Source: Baylisascaris procyonis (taxonomy: Eukaryota > Nematoda > Chromadorea > Rhabditida > Ascarididae). From it: DNA of 64,000 bases. Positions 13,701 through 26,724 of the stretch are shown piece by piece (position 1 is the first letter of the stretch; each line of letters starts with the position of its first letter). A model generated the notes under the pieces. The model did no database searches. It saw only the letters and a program-made list of their open reading frames with translations, and had not been told where the DNA came from. The stretch covers positions 9,325,501 to 9,389,500 of the forward strand of contig JAZARR010000197.1 of the NCBI GenBank assembly GCA_037389465.1, in the 5' to 3' direction. Made by a program: the position numbers and the translations under genes.

Positions 13701-15205
13701 TAGGCCTAACCGCTGTCGAGAAAAAAAATCGGAAATATCAATTACAGTAGATTTGTAGGAAAATACAACATTCGTACACGTATAAGTTCCTTCCTTTCAC
13801 GTTAAACAGCAAACAATGCACATGCTCGTAATCAGTTCATCAAGCTCTATCGCTTGATACCAAAATCAGCGAAATTGAAGACTAAAAATATTTCTCGAAA
13901 ATTTCCCTATATTACCCCCTCACGGTCGAAAAATTGCGAATTTCGGGGTTCTTTTTCTCGGCCGGTATTCACCCTAAAGCGATCAACCGCGAACCATTCG
14001 AGAGGTCTCGGCGAGCTGATGACGGATCAGAAGACCGTTCGACACCGCATGGAATAGCGGCCGAGAACGGGAAACCCCAAAATTGCAAAAATCGAGATTT
14101 GCGAAATTCTGGCCGGTCGATTCGGTCTTCAACCTTTCTCTCGAAATATAAAGAATTATACATCGTTCGATAGAGCTTTCGAAGATGTGCTCGATGGAGC
14201 AAACCGTAACTGCCTGGGCCTAACCGCTGTCGAGAAAAAAAATCGGAAATATCAATTACAGTAGATTTGTAGGAAAATACAACATTCGTACACGTATAAG
14301 TTCCTTCCTTTCACGTTAAACAGCAAACAATGCACATGCTCGTAATCAGTTCATCAAGCTCTATCGCTTGATACCAAAATCAGCGAAATTGAAGACTAAA
14401 AATATTTCTCGAAAGTTTCCCTGTATTACCCCCTTACGGTCGAAAAATTGCGAATTTCGGGGTTCTTTTTCTCGGCCGGTATTCATCCTAAAGCGACGCA
14501 CCGCGAACCATTCGAGAGGTCTCGGCGAGCTGATGACGGATCAGAAGACCGTTCGACACCGCATGGAATAGCGGCCGAGAACGGGAAACCCCAAAATTGC
14601 AAAAATCGAGATTTGCGAAATTCTGGCCGGTCGATTCGGTCTTCAACCTTTCTCTCGAAATATAAAGAATTATACATCGTTCGATAGAGCTTTCGAAGAT
14701 GTGCTCGATGGAGCAAACCGTAACTGCCTAGGCCTAACCGCTGTCGAGAAAAAAAATCGGAAATATCAATTACAGTAGATTTGTAGGAAAATACAACATT
14801 CGTACACGTATAAGTTCCTTCCTTTCACGTTAAACAGCAAACAATGCACATGCTCGTAATCAGTTTATCAAGCTCTATCGCTTGATACAAAAATCAGCGA
14901 AATTGAAGACTAAAAATATTTCTCGAAAATTTCCCTGTATTACCCCCTTACGGTCGAAAAATTGCGAATTTCGGGGTTCTTTTTCTCGGCCGGTATTCAT
15001 CCTAAAGCGATGCACCGCGAACCATTCGAGAGGTCTCGGCGAGCTGATGACGGATCAGAAGACCGTTCGACACCGCATGGAATAGCGGCCGAGAACGGGA
15101 AACCCCAAAATTGCAAAAATCGAGATTTGCGAAATTCTGGCCGGTCGATTCGGTCTTCAACCTTTCTCTCGAAATATAAAGAATTATATATCTTTCGATA
15201 GAGCT
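7753..15205. repeat. Higher-order repeat copy 2, right end decayed
   Basis: This is the second copy of the 15-monomer block. It differs from copy 1 at scattered positions. Monomer 19 has CAACATTTCTC where monomer 4 has CAACCTTTCTC. Monomer 25 keeps GCGATGCACC where monomer 10 has lost bases (GCGATCACC). The final monomer (from 14,962) departs from the consensus after about 15,190. Confidence 0.88.
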
Positions 15206-15310
15206 TTCGAGGCTATACTCGATTATGCAAACGGCGGTTCGTTGTACGTAACCGTTGAGGAGAAAAAAAATTCTGAAACTTCCAATGCAGTACATTTCAA
15301 TGGAAATTTC
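15206..15310. repeat. Decayed satellite monomer at array edge
   Basis: The sequence past the last clean monomer still aligns with the satellite but with many substitutions. CTCGATTATGCAAACGG stands for CTCGATGGAGCAAACCG, followed by GAGGAGAAAAAAAA for GTCGAGAAAAAAAA and CAATGCAGTACATTT for CAATTACAGTAGATTT. After about 15,310 no similarity is seen. Edge monomers of satellites commonly diverge because they escape homogenisation. Confidence 0.75.
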
Positions 15311-15514
15311 ACATATTTTAATTTTTAATCTTGAAAAATCTTCAAAAAATGAATCTGGGAAATAGACGTCATTGAAGATCTATGTGAGAAATGAATGAAA
15401 CGAAAAGAGTTCAGGAAGAAGAGGCAAACATAACGTATGTCGATCGCGGGAAGAAGTGACGATACGAACCTATTAACTAAATGTTTTTTTTTATTTCAAT
15501 ACTTATATAAAGAT

Positions 15515-15590
15515 CAGGGGGGGCTCCGCCCTCTCTGAACCCCCCGCGGGGAGGCTGCCACTCCCTCGACCCCCTGCTTTGCTCTGGGTG
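15515..15590. repeat. GC-rich palindromic patch
   Basis: A patch of about 75 bp with runs of C and G lies in otherwise AT-rich DNA. It contains self-complementary pieces such as GGGGCTCCGCCC and CCCCCGCGGGG. No coding potential or known family is recognised. It could be a remnant of a GC-rich mobile or spacer element. Confidence 0.45.
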
Positions 15591-16077
15591 TAGTTGTTGC
15601 TATGGAAATTCATTCTCTGATATATTGCACTGTGAATTCTTATTTTAATTTTTTTCTCATCTGTTCTCGCAGGCAACCCAGAAAAACCCATATGCCGTTC
15701 GAAAGAGAATAAAATACTGAATCAAATAAGAAAAATTTCATCAAAATTGATCGAGAATTCGCTGAGTTGTAAACGCAAGAAATGTCATTTCTCTGACTCT
15801 CTCACTTTATCGTACTCCCTCGCCAGCAGATACGTTTTCCAGTATTTCCGGTAGAGATAGCCCGTGCATGTTATAAACCGTTAGAAAATAAATCGCCTGC
15901 GGCATCGAATGGCGCTACGTGCGCGTCACTCGATAGACCGTGGAAAAGTTATGGGCAAAAAAAATTTCCGGAGAATCCTGAAAATCCTGGATAGGAGCAA
16001 AACCCAAGTTACAAATTTAAAATAGCCTTGAAAAGAGATGAAAACTTGTAAACAATTTACCTCGATTTCACCCAAGA

Positions 16078-16347
16078 ATGAACTGTACCGTTCGGGCAAG
16101 TACTGCCTCAAACGAGGAAGGTTTCTTAACCTCAATATTTGGATCGCATCCGGACGACTTTCCAGCACCTAAGAATCCGGACGACTTTCCGGCACCTCCT
16201 AGTCCGGACAACTTTCCGGCACCCCCGAGTCCGGGTGAGTTTCCGGCACCTCCGAATCCGGACGACTTTCCGGCACCTCCAAATCCGGACGGCTTTCCGA
16301 CACCCCCGAAATTCGGAAAACAAAATCCATCCGAGTACCATTACTAG
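16078..16347 (+). CDS. Small ORF with six 9-residue proline-rich repeats
   Basis: An 89-codon ORF begins ATGAACTGTACC and ends at a TAG. From 16,150 to 16,311 it carries six tandem 27-bp units, each encoding a variant of PDDFPAPPN (PDDFPAPKN, PDDFPAPPS, PDNFPAPPS, PGEFPAPPN, PDDFPAPPN, PDGFPTPPK). Several differences between copies are silent in this frame (CCA/CCG, CCT/CCC/CCG). Others change the residue (D/N, D/G, N/S, A/T), so coding use is possible but unproven. There is no signal peptide and no known domain. It may be an exon of a larger + strand gene or merely a minisatellite. The opposite strand is also open but reads as a less plausible arginine/cysteine-rich string. Confidence 0.35.
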   Translation: MNCTVRASTASNEEGFLTSIFGSHPDDFPAPKNPDDFPAPPSPDNFPAPPSPGEFPAPPNPDDFPAPPNPDGFPTPPKFGKQNPSEYHY

Positions 16348-17374
16348 CGTTGGCAGTCGTATGTTGGGCTCCACTGTCCCTAAATTTGGAGGGGTCCAGA
16401 AAAAATCTCGGAGAGTGATAACCGCTCTTTTGCCATCAGAATCAGCTTCCTATTTAATTGAACAACTTTCTGTTTCATTTAGCGAAAGATGATTCTCTTG
16501 CAATTTATCAATGAGTGAGGCACAAGTCAAAAGCATTTAAGCTGCAAAATTTTTTCAGGTAGTGCGATTTAAATTCCAGGCAAGATTAACTCAGAAATTC
16601 TCGTGAATTGGAAGGAACAGGACTAGTGGATACGGATGCACTCCTGAAGTGATCCTTAGTGAGCATCAACAAATCTTAACAAGGTTTGCACTATTAAGTT
16701 TCAAAAAAAGTTTATACGGTATACAATACATCGATACAGTATATACACTGTCAAAACCAATGAAACAAGTCGTTAAGCGACAAAATATAATTCAACGATA
16801 GGAGTGACAAACTTCAGTGAAAAAGAGAAAAAATGAAGAGAGCAAAGAAACGGAAGAGAAAAGATTTAAAGACGCACTATCAGATAGAGTAGAAAACGTT
16901 TGCTTAGAAGCGATGAATAGACACATCATGCACGGCACAAAAATGGCTACAATAAGCAATAACGCAACATAATTCTTTAATGAATATAACGTTAAGAAGA
17001 CGTGTAAACCCACATTCAACGCAGACGGCTATTTGAGGAGCAGCATTTACCTACCCACCCATCTAGGAAAACAACGATGGGAAACTGCCTTTCGGGAATA
17101 TGAAAAATATCAACCGTCATGTTCCACAGTAATAAAATTGCCGCATATGTAATACTTTCATTTCCCCTTCCCCACAAATGAACATAACACCCCTTTCCCA
17201 CATAAGTAACTATATTTTCCACTGGGCTGATCCGATCTGCTCCTCCTGCGATCAATGATACACTTCAATGAATAAGCGCGAAAGTGACGTCGAACAATGA
17301 AATGAGGGAAAAGCGTCCTCTCAGATGGAGGAGCGTTTAACGTCTCGAAATCGGCCCGTTTCTTTCTCGACTAT

Positions 17375-19626
<2,252 letters not shown>

Positions 19627-21812
19627 TCAAGATCACCTAAAGCCATCACTGGACAATCGGCGTCGTCGACTTAACGCATCAACAAACTTAGCAATGATAT
19701 TAGTCGATAAATTTTCGTTTAGAAAGCATTTTGAACAAATTTGTAATAATAAAAACGAAAATCTTATCATAGAAAACAATCAAATGAACTTATCAATACA
19801 ACTTATCAACACTATCATCGTAATCAATGAAGTGAAAAGAATGTTGCAAGAAAGAATTCTGGAAAGTTCTAAATCGATATTTGCTATGGTCAATGACCTG
19901 TCCACTTCATACCTCTTGACCTTTCACACCTACGGTCTCAATGACCAGTATATTTCGTATTTCATGTATTCATAAATGTTATTTACCTATGCATGAATTC
20001 AATGAATAAATAATTGACCACCCTTCAAAATATTTTAAAAAAAAACCCCCACAAAATACAAAGCAAGATGACACTTGTGTACTTTGCTCACCACGCTAAC
20101 GCTTATGTCCTTTACTCCTCACTCTAACCAATTTTATTAATCATCAAAAAATAGCTGAATATGTCTAATAATGCATATTTGCTCTCACTGCATTTCCCAC
20201 TCAAATAAACCTGCCATATATTGGTTCATTTCCGGGGGATCTTTTCAGGTACATAATGCACATCCGTCCGATGGTTTAAATTTTTTAAACCATTACAGCC
20301 AAAGTTACGATGGTGTCAACAATTTTTTCTAAGCTGATGTATCAGCCCGAAAGTTGGTACGATAGGTACCACCCACCATGTTTTGTATATTGTAATCAGT
20401 AGATTTCGCACTCTTAACTTTCTGACTTAAAACTGGTGAGCAAATAAATAAACTGACAGAAAGGATGCGTATTTAGTATTGCATTACATATGCAAATTTT
20501 TTAAGCCACACAAAATGTGCAGTATCGTACCAGGATGGATGTCGCAATATTTGCTTTTATACAAACTTTCATAAAGGCTCATTGAAGCAATATAGCGCAA
20601 CAAATTAATTAACATATAAGGTGTAAATGAAATTATTATGAAGTGATTAAAAAAAAAAAACTAAAAAATCTTTTTTGAAATAGTAAGAAAAATTGTTATA
20701 AGTGAAAAAAAACGTTGAAACAAGTGAATGAAAGAAAGAAATTCCGTGAGTTTGCGCAAGTTTGATGTACATTAAAACATCGTTGAACGATCATGACAAT
20801 ATAGACGCCACATAAGAGAAAGGATTCATAAACAAATAAAACTGGTTGCTCCTAAGCGTTGAAGAAAAGAAAAATTAGTAGCAATAAATACAATTAAAAA
20901 ATCGTCAACAATTTTATGAAATTGAATTTTAGGTTTTACGAAATGATTGCAATAGGAAATTCCAGGCTTTTGCCGTTAATTAAAGCACTGGAAGAGATAA
21001 GAGAGAAAAAAATCAACTCTTTGAGTAAGGTGAAACATTTTAATTTTGGGTGATGTGAAGAAGGAACGATGGCACTATTAAAAAAAAAACTGCATAGCCT
21101 TCAAGAAGCAATTAGACAGACATCGACCACTGAATGAGGCATATTCTGAGACTTCATTTTGTGGACTCCATTTCAAATACAGCGAATATTTGAGGATGGA
21201 GGGGGGGGGGGAGGCGGCTCAGCCTCATTTTCAGTTTTTAAAAAAGGCATTTTGGCACCCCCTTTCCTTCCCCCCCCCCTCTCCCAATACGAAAACTTCC
21301 TTGGGCTAGACCTGCCGGCCATCAATCAAAATCACTGTAAGTTCACAACTTCGGAAGTGTGCAATAGGAAGATAATAAATCGTTCTGCTATTTGAACTGC
21401 TGAAAAATGGAAATGTCAATCAATAAGGCCAAAAACATCGTATTTTTATTGCTGTTGCTAGGGTAACTCTCGAATTATAGCCGCCTTATTATATTGTATA
21501 ATTAGCGAGTCGCATATTTTATGTAACAGATAAATCAATAAAGTGGACCGACGAATCGAGACGTCAGACAGACACAGACATGACACAACACAACAACGAA
21601 AAGTTTCAGAGAGATGTTCAAAACTGTGAACATACGACAAGTGAATCACCATTCTATGTGATGTACAGCATACAGAGGTAGCTGGAAAATACATACATGA
21701 GACAGCCTCTATGAGCGAGCGAAACCGCCTGTTGCATACCTGTTGTGTGCACATGAATGCACACATGCGGCGTATGGTGTGTGTGCAACCTTTATATTAC
21801 ATATATATATAT

Positions 21813-22032
<220 letters not shown>

Positions 22033-22179
22033 GACAACACGTTATTAAGGACAAAAACGTCAATGCAGCGATGATGCACGCACGACTAAAACAACAATGA
22101 GTGGCTGCTGCTAAACGTCCGAATGCAAAACAAAGAGATCATCGATCAGAAGACCCCTCAAGGATCATCAGTCTCTAAT

Positions 22180-22257
22180 CGTCTCCTGATCGATGCCGAC
22201 TTTGCTCTCCATTCATGTGTAAGAATGGAAAGCAAAGTCGACACCGATCAGAAGACG
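22180..22257 (-). ncRNA. Candidate microRNA precursor hairpin
   Basis: The arms 22,180-22,214 and 22,223-22,257 form a 35-bp stem with an 8-base loop (22,215-22,222) and no bulge. Of the 35 pairs, 31 are Watson-Crick. The other four are A.C mismatches in + strand RNA but G.U wobbles in - strand RNA, so the - strand transcript pairs along its whole length. The flanks (about 22,163-22,179 and 22,258-22,275) show further partial complementarity, like the basal stem of a primary microRNA. Against this, the segment 22,140-22,154 is a second near-copy that could pair with 22,181-22,195, so a decayed inverted-repeat element is the main alternative. I do not recognise the arm sequences as a known microRNA. 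Confidence 0.45.
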
Positions 22258-23575
22258 CTATTCCCGATGACATTAGTATGTCAAAACGTTGAATGATCGA
22301 TCATTCGTATTCCATAATAACATACCTGTCCACATACACATAACAAAGAGAGTAATATGAGCACGCCTCAATCAACAGGAAGTTCTAATGAAATCTGGTC
22401 TAGAAGTGGGGACAAATTTCACAGATTAGCATATGACCGATCACGGCCAAAATTCAACTTTGGTGCCGATCGCAAACAGCTAATCATCAACGTGGTGTGG
22501 GATATTGATCGCCGACCACGCTGTGAAGGAAAGAGAAATCGAGAAGCATCGTCAACTGACCTCCACCATGACGTCACTGCATCAAACAAAAAAAAATGAC
22601 AGCAAATATCAAAAAAGGTGGGGCTAAAGCCTTGTCTGCACCACTGTAAGTGATGCCAGAGAAGCGAAATGATGCAGACGAATCCTACGACTCAATCAGT
22701 TCCTCCCTTGAGGTTCTCCGCTTCCCTCATTCGCCCTTAATTAACCTTATAGAGCCACCCATCTGGCAATAGCAACACAAACACAAACCTACAACGTATT
22801 TCATAGTCAAGAGCAACAGGAAATCATCAACCCAAGATCAGCTGATCTTCACATACGCACACGCACACGCAACACACCAAAAAATGGTGCACGTGGCGTG
22901 TATATCGACGTGCGCTATTGCCCTTCACACAGCATCATCGATGAAAGAATATAGATAACGCAGAGACAACGAAAGATCACAACAAAAATCAACTGCGAAA
23001 ATAGTAGTGGAGCAGATAAGCAGACGCTTACGAAATATATTGATAAAATGACTAAAACGAGAATGACATAGATGCAAAGATCGATTAACGATGCACTCGT
23101 AACCGAGCACAACGATGAATCACTATAAGGCTTGAGCGGTACAGAAAAAATCAACTAGGAAGACATTATTTATTATTATTGAGATAAGATCATTGCTGAG
23201 GACATCCACTACAAACGAGAGATACAGTAGATAGCAGAGAGTAGCTGTCAATAATTTTTTAGTGACAACCGGGTGGATATTAAATTTGCGGAAATTTCAA
23301 TAAACGCCATACAAATATGGCATAATATTGCAGAAGAATGTACCATGTTTGCCTCTGAATAGGACCACCAACAACCAACTATCTGGCTTGTTTTTAGTGC
23401 AATAAATTTCAATGATCACTCGTGATGTGTTGCTATTCGCTTTGCAATTTGCACTATATTCGAGTTGTCGCGTCGTTCATATGCCTAAAATTTATAGCGA
23501 CTAGCCACCAATTGCCTCTTTATTCAAGGATCATGCCTTCCCCCCTCCCTTACAACTTGTCCCTCTCCCTTTATC

Positions 23576-23585
23576 CAATTCAATA

Positions 23586-23649
<64 letters not shown>

Positions 23650-23657
23650 TTGAATTG
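23576..23657. repeat. (TA)n tract inside a perfect inverted repeat
   Basis: The arms CAATTCAATAACT (23,576-23,588) and AGTTATTGAATTG (23,645-23,657) are exact reverse complements, and the interior is mostly (TA)n. The whole 82 bp can therefore extrude as one long cruciform. Confidence 0.9.
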
Positions 23658-25232
23658 CAAGATTTTAAAGAGGAGTGCTTTAGGGATCGAAAAATGCGGA
23701 AATTGAAACACTGAAATGCCGACCTCTACGAGACTCTTATCAACTCTCTCAGCCTGTTGACCTTTGTCGCATTATCAGGACACGTCTTCAAGAGTCATCA
23801 ATCCAACTATCCAGCTCCGCAGCGGAACCGTTTTTGAGTCCAATTAAACAATTATTGTCATTAACAGCACTTGTTATATAGCAAGTATGAATATAGTGTC
23901 CTCTAGTGAGTAGATACCGCACAGACAGGAATAACATAAGTATACTTCCCATCCAGTGAAAGGATATGTATCTATCACCAACATTTAGGGTAAGAACGCA
24001 ATCATAGAGAAGAGGAAGGGGAAGGAAAGTGAGATAAAATAAAACGGGTACAGTAGATGATACCAAATTGCAAGTGAAAGCTAATATAACATATATGAGG
24101 AATCAGGAACGACGAGAAGAAAAAAAACAGAGATAAACCTGGATTTTATGGATCAAAAAACTGCCGGCTTTAAAGATGCGATAATTAGCGCCTCGAGGCT
24201 TATTTATGTTTCGATCGTACGAAATTATTCACCTCACTCCTCAAAAAGTCTTTGCACCACCTACACATTTCGTATAAGTGAATATATTTGAAAACTTCTT
24301 CATAAGCGCTATCCCATATTAAAAAAAAATTTCAACTGTGAATTACTCCATATGTCGAATACATATATTTCGTAAAATTATCAATGCATCCAAAAAAATG
24401 TTCAGGAGTAACATTTAAGAGTGTTCCAAAATTAAACCTACCATCCTATCAGCCAAAATTCTTCCCATTTCGTGAGTTCAAGTGTAATCAGGTCTTTGGC
24501 AACGTTCTAAGAAGTAGATCGCAGGTGATTTTTTTTTCTCAGTTCATTGACGATTAAATTATATTCTCGTGAAATCAATTTCTAACAATTTCCTGCCAAA
24601 AAAAAATTCTATACGATTAGAACCGGTTCTATACATCTGTAACGCCATTGCGAAACTGCGTTGTCTGTTCGCCTCGTTAACGATGGTGCAATATTGCGCA
24701 CAACTGTTTACTCGACAGAATGCAAGAAAAACTATCAGCAAATGATTTTCAATCAATAATAATGGTCAACTGATTTCCTCCCTCACATATCCATACAAAT
24801 TAATCCTTACATATAGCCTGAGATAAGTCGGCTAATTTCGTACAAAATTGATCGATTGGTCCAATATATATCTGATCACTTCACCGTCACAAAGCCATAA
24901 TAAAAGCATCACTCCACCTATATCTCTGGCGCATATTCAATTCATCACCAAGAGGTTCGAATTGCCGGAGTCTTCGCTGCCAAAGTTATTCCTTTAACCG
25001 TTATGTACTTTTGATAGAATTATGCTTATTATTGAGGCAAAAAATGCTCATACAAAGGATAAAAAAAAAACAGAATTGGAATATTTCGATTCAGAAATTG
25101 ATATTTAGTTGCAAAATTCTGTCCCAGTCCATATATACAACGAACATGAACTACGGTAGAACAACACAACACCGTATTAGAATTGCACAATGTTGCATTC
25201 TGTAAAAGACTGCTGCATTTCCCGCAAGGATT

Positions 25233-25265
25233 CATTCACTTTCCTGTGATTAAGGAAAGTGAATG
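25233..25265. repeat. Perfect 13-bp hairpin
   Basis: The arms CATTCACTTTCCT and AGGAAAGTGAATG flank a 7-base loop (GTGATTA). There is no T-run after either arm and no adjacent gene. Confidence 0.85.
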
Positions 25266-26605
25266 CTCCGAAATTATATCCGCAAACTGAAGTAATACTA
25301 AATGCCAGTCTAGAGGATAGCCGCTGATTAATGACAGGCAATTGTGACAACAGTCTTATCTACTATATTTTATAAAGTTTAAATTTAAAAAAAAAACTTT
25401 TTAGAATGCACTAAGGTCCCCATAAGTGCAACATGAAGGCAAAATGAACTCGACCCTATGTAAAGTGTCCTCATTTCATAGCATTAATGCTGCCCAAGTT
25501 TAGCATTCGCTATGCGTATGCCAAAGTTGCGCCACATTAACGAATTAATGTCGTTGTCGTGTTATATAATTTTTGAGACCTTTATCCTATCCTACGTCTT
25601 GCAATATCCGGTTCAAACAAATATATTGTCTCCCTAAGAGGAGATTAATCACTCAGCAATCGGCTCCGGAGCCTTTAAACGAATATTTCACAGATATTTT
25701 GAAAAGTATTGTCCATGCCGCGAACATATAAAAATAAGGCATAACCTAAGAGATACATATAATACTGAAGTCAAATCCAAATCCACTAAATACAACCTTT
25801 AAAAACACAAAAATATATGGATATTTCACGGAGAGATTTCTCTCAAAAATCCCTCCTTGAGTGAATAAAGTCTACATATTACCTATATTATTTGCTTTTA
25901 TAAATAAAACACTTAAAAAAAAAACTCTCAAAAAGTAGTTCATTTCCATTCGTCTCAAAAAATATCTCCCTTATCCTAATTTAATCAAAATTTCATCCCA
26001 AATCTTCTACATATCTCATTAAATAATATCACGTAATATATCATCCCTTTTACATACCTCCTATTGTACTAAAATTCATGGTACTCCTAGAAATTACTTT
26101 TTTTTTCTAAATTTGAACGAAAAAATGTTCTAACTAACATAATAGATGAGCGAAGAGGTAGATTGCTTTGCTAAGCGAAAGAGGAACGACATGTATCTTT
26201 AAAATCGTAGGAAACGTTCATTGGGAATTAAAACCGGTTCCGAAGATCATAAAAAAAAAACACACACACACATACACAACATCGTCCATACCTGTATTTT
26301 CTCTCCGCCATTGTTTAGCCAAACTAAAGATGCCATTTCACAATCTTATTCAACATCTATATACCTGCATATCAACACTTCTTAAGGGATATTTTTTGAA
26401 ACCATTCATATCCACCCAAGTATATGATAATCTTTAGTAAAATATTCCCCTTATCATTAAGTCTTCCATCTCTCTTCCTCCCTCTTATTGCATCAAAAAA
26501 TTACACTGATACGGGCACTACCTATCTCCTAAAAGCAAGGAATACTATAAACACAACTGTGAAAAGGAGTACCCATTCCTTGGATTATAATAGAACTGAA
26601 TTTAT

Positions 26606-26625
26606 AAAATAAATAAATAAATGAA

Positions 26626-26720
<95 letters not shown>

Positions 26721-26724
26721 AAAT
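26606..26724. repeat. (TAAA)n microsatellite
   Basis: An almost perfect AAAT tetranucleotide run of about 115 bp, with one ATGA interruption near its left end. Confidence 0.95.

Larger units (their letters stand above)
1..15205. repeat. Tandem satellite array, 30 monomers of about 515 bp
   Basis: The whole interval is one head-to-tail repeat. Taking the segment TTGCGAATTTCGGGGTTC as origin, monomers start at 26, 544, 1057, 1573, 2087, 2600, 3117, 3631, 4150, 4663, 5178, 5691, 6207, 6721, 7235, 7753, 8271, 8785, 9299, 9812, 10326, 10842, 11356, 11875, 12389, 12906, 13420, 13934, 14448 and 14962. Length varies between 513 and 519 bp, through an A-tract after CTGTCGAG (about 6-10 A) and the CCTACCCCC/ACCCCC junction. 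Two main sequence types alternate irregularly: one with GATCAACCGCG and CTGGGCCTAA, the other with GATGCACCGCG and CTAGGCCTAA; hybrids occur. Short open frames of 67-107 codons recur on both strands of each unit, but they only echo the repeat and show no protein family. The left end is cut by the window. Confidence 0.97.
15311..17374. other. Intergenic stretch between satellite and lgg-1
   Basis: Apart from the GC-rich patch at 15,515-15,590 and the proline-repeat ORF at 16,078-16,347, this stretch holds AT-rich sequence without recognisable coding exons. The part next to 17,375 should include the lgg-1 3' untranslated region, which runs leftwards; no canonical AATAAA was found on the - strand close to the stop codon. 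Confidence 0.5.

Noticed and set aside
1..15205. Dozens of 67-107 codon frames repeated on both strands of the satellite
   Set aside because: They recur once per monomer, overlap on both strands, change with silent monomer variants and length shifts, and match no family; they are by-products of the repeat.
1..15205. Nematode telomere hexamer GCCTAA within CTAGGCCTAACC
   Set aside because: It occurs only once per 515-bp monomer, never in tandem, so it is not telomeric sequence.
22357..22599. 80-codon + strand frame near the 22.2 kb hairpin
   Set aside because: No conserved motif or splice partner was found; it cannot be told apart from a chance frame.
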